Assembly: GCA_947630315.1 (NCBI GenBank)
Contig: CANRHA010000003.1
Span: 1 to 20,689, forward strand
DNA from: an uncultured Clostridia bacterium
GTDB lineage: Bacteria > Bacillota > Clostridia > Oscillospirales > Ruminococcaceae
Reading direction: 5' to 3'
Length of the DNA stretch: 20,689 bases
Shown: in pieces, positions 18,250-20,689 of the stretch
Position numbering within the stretch: position 1 is the first letter of the stretch
How the letters are laid out: every line of letters starts with the position of its first letter
Notes under the pieces: model-generated
Told to the model about the DNA's origin: nothing
Seen by the model: the letters and a program-made list of their open reading frames with translations, nothing else
Database searches by the model: none
Program-made: the position numbers and the translations under genes

Positions 18250-18883
18250 CCTTATGTCTCCCATCTCTTAAGTATTCTTTACTAGTCTCAATTAAATTAT
18301 GATACTCTTCAAGAACCGCTCTATTAATGCAATATACCAAAGTTCCATAGTCTACTTTCATATTTTCTGATATTATGTGTATCATTCCTAAAGACTCTTT
18401 TGAGAAAAGAACATCTTCCCCATCAGCAATAGGCGATATACAGCATTTTATATCCGTAGCGAGGGTTTCTTGGTCGTCCGAATTTGGGTCAAAAATATCA
18501 AAATAGAACATATTAGGCACCAGTATATTCTTTCGGTGAAAATTCTTTATTGTTAAAATATCCACGTCATCGAGTAACTGAGATATTTCTTTCTGTAAAT
18601 ATATAATTTCGTCGATGGGTGTGTTAGTTAATGTCGGTATAGGATGTAAAGTGCGGTACGCGTACGTCAAATCATTGAAATACCATCCATTAGACTTAAT
18701 AGGCAGAAGTAAATAGTCAAGTTGATAATCGGAAACAGCTGCTTGGTTCTCTACGAAATATAATATTCCTTTGCTGTTTTTATTGCCAAATTCAATTTCA
18801 ACTTCCACAGCGACCACCTCGGTTTCAGTTATGGTATTAGTCGTTATATCAACAACTCTTTTACTTAATATTTTTGTTAGCAT
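18242..18883 (-). CDS. Phage protein of unknown function (213 aa)
   Basis: A 213-residue soluble protein (MLTKILSKRVVDITTNTITE...). N-terminal beta-rich part (TEVVAVEVEIEFGNKNSKGILYF), a central helical part, FYFDIFDPNSDDQE and a C-terminal helix. No catalytic motif recognised. The ATG at 18883 has GGGAGG upstream and overlaps the preceding gene by 23 nt; the longer frame to 18937 lies in that gene and lacks an RBS. Confidence 0.68.
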   Translation of the reverse strand: MLTKILSKRVVDITTNTITETEVVAVEVEIEFGNKNSKGILYFVENQAAVSDYQLDYLLLPIKSNGWYFNDLTYAYRTLHPIPTLTNTPIDEIIYLQKEISQLLDDVDILTIKNFHRKNILVPNMFYFDIFDPNSDDQETLATDIKCCISPIADGEDVLFSKESLGMIHIISENMKVDYGTLVYCINRAVLEEYHNLIETSKEYLRDGRHKDV

Positions 18884-19178
18884 TATCGTTATCCTCCCAT
18901 CCAACAAAATCTGGATAATACTTAGAGACAATCGCATCCGTTATTTTCTTCTTGAGCTCTTTAAGTAGTTCATTATAATCAAAGTCTTGATTCATAGAAA
19001 GCATTTTCGGAAAATTCTCAAAACCTTCTGGAAGATATAATACCACTGTAGGTTTGTTAAAAGCCCAACTAACCAGAGCAGCAGCTGAGAATCCAATTTC
19101 TTTTATTGTAAATCCGCACCAATATAATACAGCCCCAGCACAGTCCAAATATCTTCTTGCAGTTACATTTTCTATCAT
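18861..19178 (-). CDS. Phage protein of unknown function (105 aa)
   Basis: A 105-residue protein (MIENVTARRYLDCAGAVLYW...). The segment AVLYWCGFTIKEIGFSAAALVSWAF is moderately hydrophobic but interrupted by charges, so a membrane helix is uncertain. The C-terminus is charged and rich in Asn/Asp. GGAGG stands 7-8 nt before the ATG at 19178, right after the upstream paralogue's end. Function unknown. Confidence 0.66.
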   Translation of the reverse strand: MIENVTARRYLDCAGAVLYWCGFTIKEIGFSAAALVSWAFNKPTVVLYLPEGFENFPKMLSMNQDFDYNELLKELKKKITDAIVSKYYPDFVGWEDNDNANKNIK

Positions 19179-19190
19179 ACTTTTTACCTC

Positions 19191-19233
19191 CACTTATTTA
19201 GTTGCAACATACATTCTTTCTTCTATTATTGCA
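19191..19233. repeat. 43-bp direct repeat, copy A
   Basis: Identical over 43 bp to 19485-19527. Each copy encodes the last residues (EERMYVATK) and stop of one of the tandem 92-aa paralogues plus the following RBS-proximal bases. Confidence 0.85.
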
Positions 19234-19472
19234 GTTCTTATTGCTTGAACGAGTTGATTAAATTTAATAGAACTAAATATTCCCTGATTTGCTTCCAATA
19301 TATCGGTATCATTAATAAAAACAAGAATTTCTCCACTCGGTTGTTTGGCAGAGTATACCAATATATTAAGATTTCCGTATTTAGTTTGCACTCTTACGAT
19401 ATTCTCGTATACTTGTCCGCCAACATAATTATTTCCAATTAAATTCTTGCAAACAATATTACATTCTACCAT
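19194..19472 (-). CDS. Small phage protein, tandem paralogue 2 (92 aa)
   Basis: A 92-residue protein (MVECNIVCKNLIGNNYVGGQ...). It is clearly homologous to the 92-aa neighbour upstream: shared (L/F)IGN...GG(Q/K)VY(E/Q)NI..VQT..G.L....YS.K...G.I, and an identical C-terminal IIEERMYVATK. Likely a small beta-rich domain followed by a C-terminal helix. Function unknown. GGGAGG stands 7 nt before the ATG at 19472. Confidence 0.75.
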   Translation of the reverse strand: MVECNIVCKNLIGNNYVGGQVYENIVRVQTKYGNLNILVYSAKQPSGEILVFINDTDILEANQGIFSSIKFNQLVQAIRTAIIEERMYVATK

Positions 19473-19484
19473 ACTTTTACCTCC

Positions 19485-19527
19485 CACTTATTTAGTTGCA
19501 ACATACATTCTTTCTTCTATTATTGCA
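19485..19527. repeat. 43-bp direct repeat, copy B
   Basis: A perfect copy of 19191-19233 at the 3' end of the other paralogue. Confidence 0.85.
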
Positions 19528-19766
19528 ACTTTTATAGCATTGATGATATCGTCAAGAGCTATATCACCAGCAATTTTGAGCTCCACTTCATTTATATCCT
19601 CAGGTCTAAAATAACAATAAATTACACCATCTTTTTTCTTTACAGAATATACCGGAACATAGAGACTTCCTTTATCAGTTTGGACATAACAAATATTTTG
19701 GTATACCTTTCCTCCAGAACATTCATTGCCGATAAAACCCTTTGTAAAAAGACCGCATCTAATCAT
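19488..19766 (-). CDS. Small phage protein, tandem paralogue 1 (92 aa)
   Basis: A 92-residue protein (MIRCGLFTKGFIGNECSGGK...), same length and pattern as paralogue 2, ending IIEERMYVATK. The middle has diverged (CYFRPEDINEVELKIAGDIA against FINDTDILEANQGIFSSIK), while the 3' ends stay identical at DNA level. AGGTGGTG precedes the ATG. Function unknown. Confidence 0.75.
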   Translation of the reverse strand: MIRCGLFTKGFIGNECSGGKVYQNICYVQTDKGSLYVPVYSVKKKDGVIYCYFRPEDINEVELKIAGDIALDDIINAIKVAIIEERMYVATK

Positions 19767-19769
19767 ACT

Positions 19770-19832
19770 TCACCACCTATCATAATCAATAAAGTCAGCT
19801 AAGTCAGACAGGCGTACGAAGTCTGAACACAT
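19770..19832 (-). CDS. Possible 20-residue peptide
   Basis: A short ORF, MCSDFVRLSDLADFIDYDRW, in the roughly 100-nt gap between the DUF6353-like gene and paralogue 1. It may begin four codons earlier at a GTG (19844). The RBS is weak (GAGG too close, AGGA before the GTG). It ends at the RBS of the next gene. Listed only because the gap is otherwise empty. Confidence 0.25.
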   Translation of the reverse strand: MCSDFVRLSDLADFIDYDRW

Positions 19833-19865
19833 TACCTCGTACACCGAATCCTGACTATCTAAACT

Positions 19866-20689
19866 TCATATCCTGTTGATTATCACCGCATTCTTTGGAT
19901 TAATGTTAAATTCAATTAACAAGCTGTCAATTTTACCTTCTGCGTACATCTTCTTCTGGTCTTCCCAAGCCTTCTCGGTAACGCCAAACAGAACTTGGTC
20001 TCCTAATTGTCCGTTATCAACCCAACCAACGACCTGACCTTCTGGAACAGCCGGTAAGTCAAATATCTCTCTTGCTTCGTTCAAAAACAAATGGCCTTTA
20101 CTTTTTAGAGCATCGTTCAAAGCAATTTGCCGGCCCTGAAGCATCAAGAACAGAAGATTAATGTTGTCGTCCCAATTCGGATTAGACCTATCGAGTACAA
20201 AACTAAAAGCAGAAGGAATATGAATTTTGCTCGGATCAAACTCTTCTATAACTTCTTTCTCCTTATGCTTCTTGCCATTCTCGTCAACAGTCGTAACCTC
20301 AACTTCTTTCAAATCGGTGCCGTACATATAGTGCCTATCATAAATTTCACCACGTTCATCTATAACACGCTGTCTATACACACTGAATGCTTCTGTAACG
20401 CCATTATAAGCCGCCAGAAGCCCCAAATATCGCTTCGACATAATATTCCTTGCAGCAAGCACGCAAGCTATGCTAAGACCTCCTAAAGCGATTGCAGGGG
20501 CATATGATTTTGCAACACCAATCACCGTCTTGCTATATGTTACGAGTAAATCCTGCTTGTAGATCTTCTCGTCATACTGTGGACGGAACTCCTCTTCAAC
20601 ACTCGCATCCTCAGACAGCCGACGAAGCTCCCTTATCTGGCTCATTTCAGTTTTGTGCACTTCCAGAATATCAGCAGCCTTAATAGTTC
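19866..20689 (-). CDS. DUF6353-like phage membrane protein, 5'-truncated by window edge
   Basis: The frame is open to the right edge, so the true start lies outside; about 273 residues are visible. A segment with KAADILEVHKTEMSQIRELRR is followed by SYAPAIALGGLSIACVLAARNIMSKRY, a membrane-like helix, then LLAAYNGVTEAFSVYRQRVID, a charged region, and HLFLNEAREIFDLPAVPEGQVVGWVD near the C-terminus. This order matches the phage family I know as DUF6353, whose N-terminal membrane helix would be outside the window. Function unknown; membrane association is likely. In-window GTG (20660) and ATG codons are not taken as starts because the homologous region extends upstream. Confidence 0.65.
   Translation of the reverse strand, partial: TIKAADILEVHKTEMSQIRELRRLSEDASVEEEFRPQYDEKIYKQDLLVTYSKTVIGVAKSYAPAIALGGLSIACVLAARNIMSKRYLGLLAAYNGVTEAFSVYRQRVIDERGEIYDRHYMYGTDLKEVEVTTVDENGKKHKEKEVIEEFDPSKIHIPSAFSFVLDRSNPNWDDNINLLFLMLQGRQIALNDALKSKGHLFLNEAREIFDLPAVPEGQVVGWVDNGQLGDQVLFGVTEKAWEDQKKMYAEGKIDSLLIEFNINPKNAVIINRI

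Noticed and set aside
9..20683. Plus-strand ORFs throughout the window
   Set aside because: All plus-strand frames of 60-140 codons lie opposite well-supported minus-strand genes, lack good RBSs and show low-complexity hydrophobic translations typical of shadows.

Overview
This window is a stretch of a tailed-phage genome, most likely a dsDNA phage or prophage-like element of a low-GC Gram-positive (Firmicutes-type) host. The DNA is AT-rich. Every convincing gene lies on the minus strand, so transcription runs from high to low coordinates. Genes are short and tightly packed, with ATGA/TAATG overlaps and strong AGGAGG-type ribosome binding sites. Many small proteins have no recognisable function. 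No head, tail, lysis or integration gene is visible, so this is the replication/transcription block plus an accessory small-gene block. The host is inferred from composition and RBS style only.

Layout in transcription order (right to left). 20689-16711 is a packed run of largely unknown genes: a 5'-truncated DUF6353-like membrane protein, a tandem paralogue pair, coiled-coil and membrane-anchored proteins and a 19-codon membrane peptide. 16635-10954 holds small genes in short transcription units: three Cys-rich paralogues (CxxC...CxxCP), several one- or two-helix membrane microproteins, two Xre-like HTH paralogues, and an operon containing a conserved phage hypothetical family. 10953-10390 is non-coding, carries iteron-like repeats including a perfect 73-bp direct repeat, and looks like a replication origin. 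10302-6313 is one 1329-residue protein that joins an SF3 (D5-type) helicase, an archaeo-eukaryotic-type primase and a family B DNA polymerase. 6269-5406 holds three small paralogues. 5352-4827 has no ORF and instead holds three apparent structured RNA genes in a row, the third resembling a tRNA. 4788-1 holds a phage ssDNA-binding-like protein, a 25-aa membrane peptide, a SNF2-like helicase, a small protein, a VRR-NUC nuclease, a RecB-like PD-(D/E)XK nuclease and the N-terminal 615 codons of a double-psi beta-barrel RNA polymerase with the DFDGD metal-binding motif.

Two system-level signals stand out. First, a short intergenic element reading TTCGCAAA-N12-TATAAT in the gene direction occurs 14 times, with exactly 12 nt between the two boxes in 13 of the 14. 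It usually sits just after a terminator hairpin and ahead of a conserved leader and AGGAGG. It looks like a phage-specific promoter class with an upstream box near -27 instead of a -35 box, and the window also encodes a phage RNA polymerase. Second, the polymerase fusion contains a perfect internal ribosome binding site and ATG (Met606) exactly between the primase and polymerase parts, suggesting a recent gene fusion or a second, polymerase-only product. Together with the ori-like repeats, ssDNA-binding protein, helicase and nucleases, the window would supply most of a self-contained replication and transcription system.
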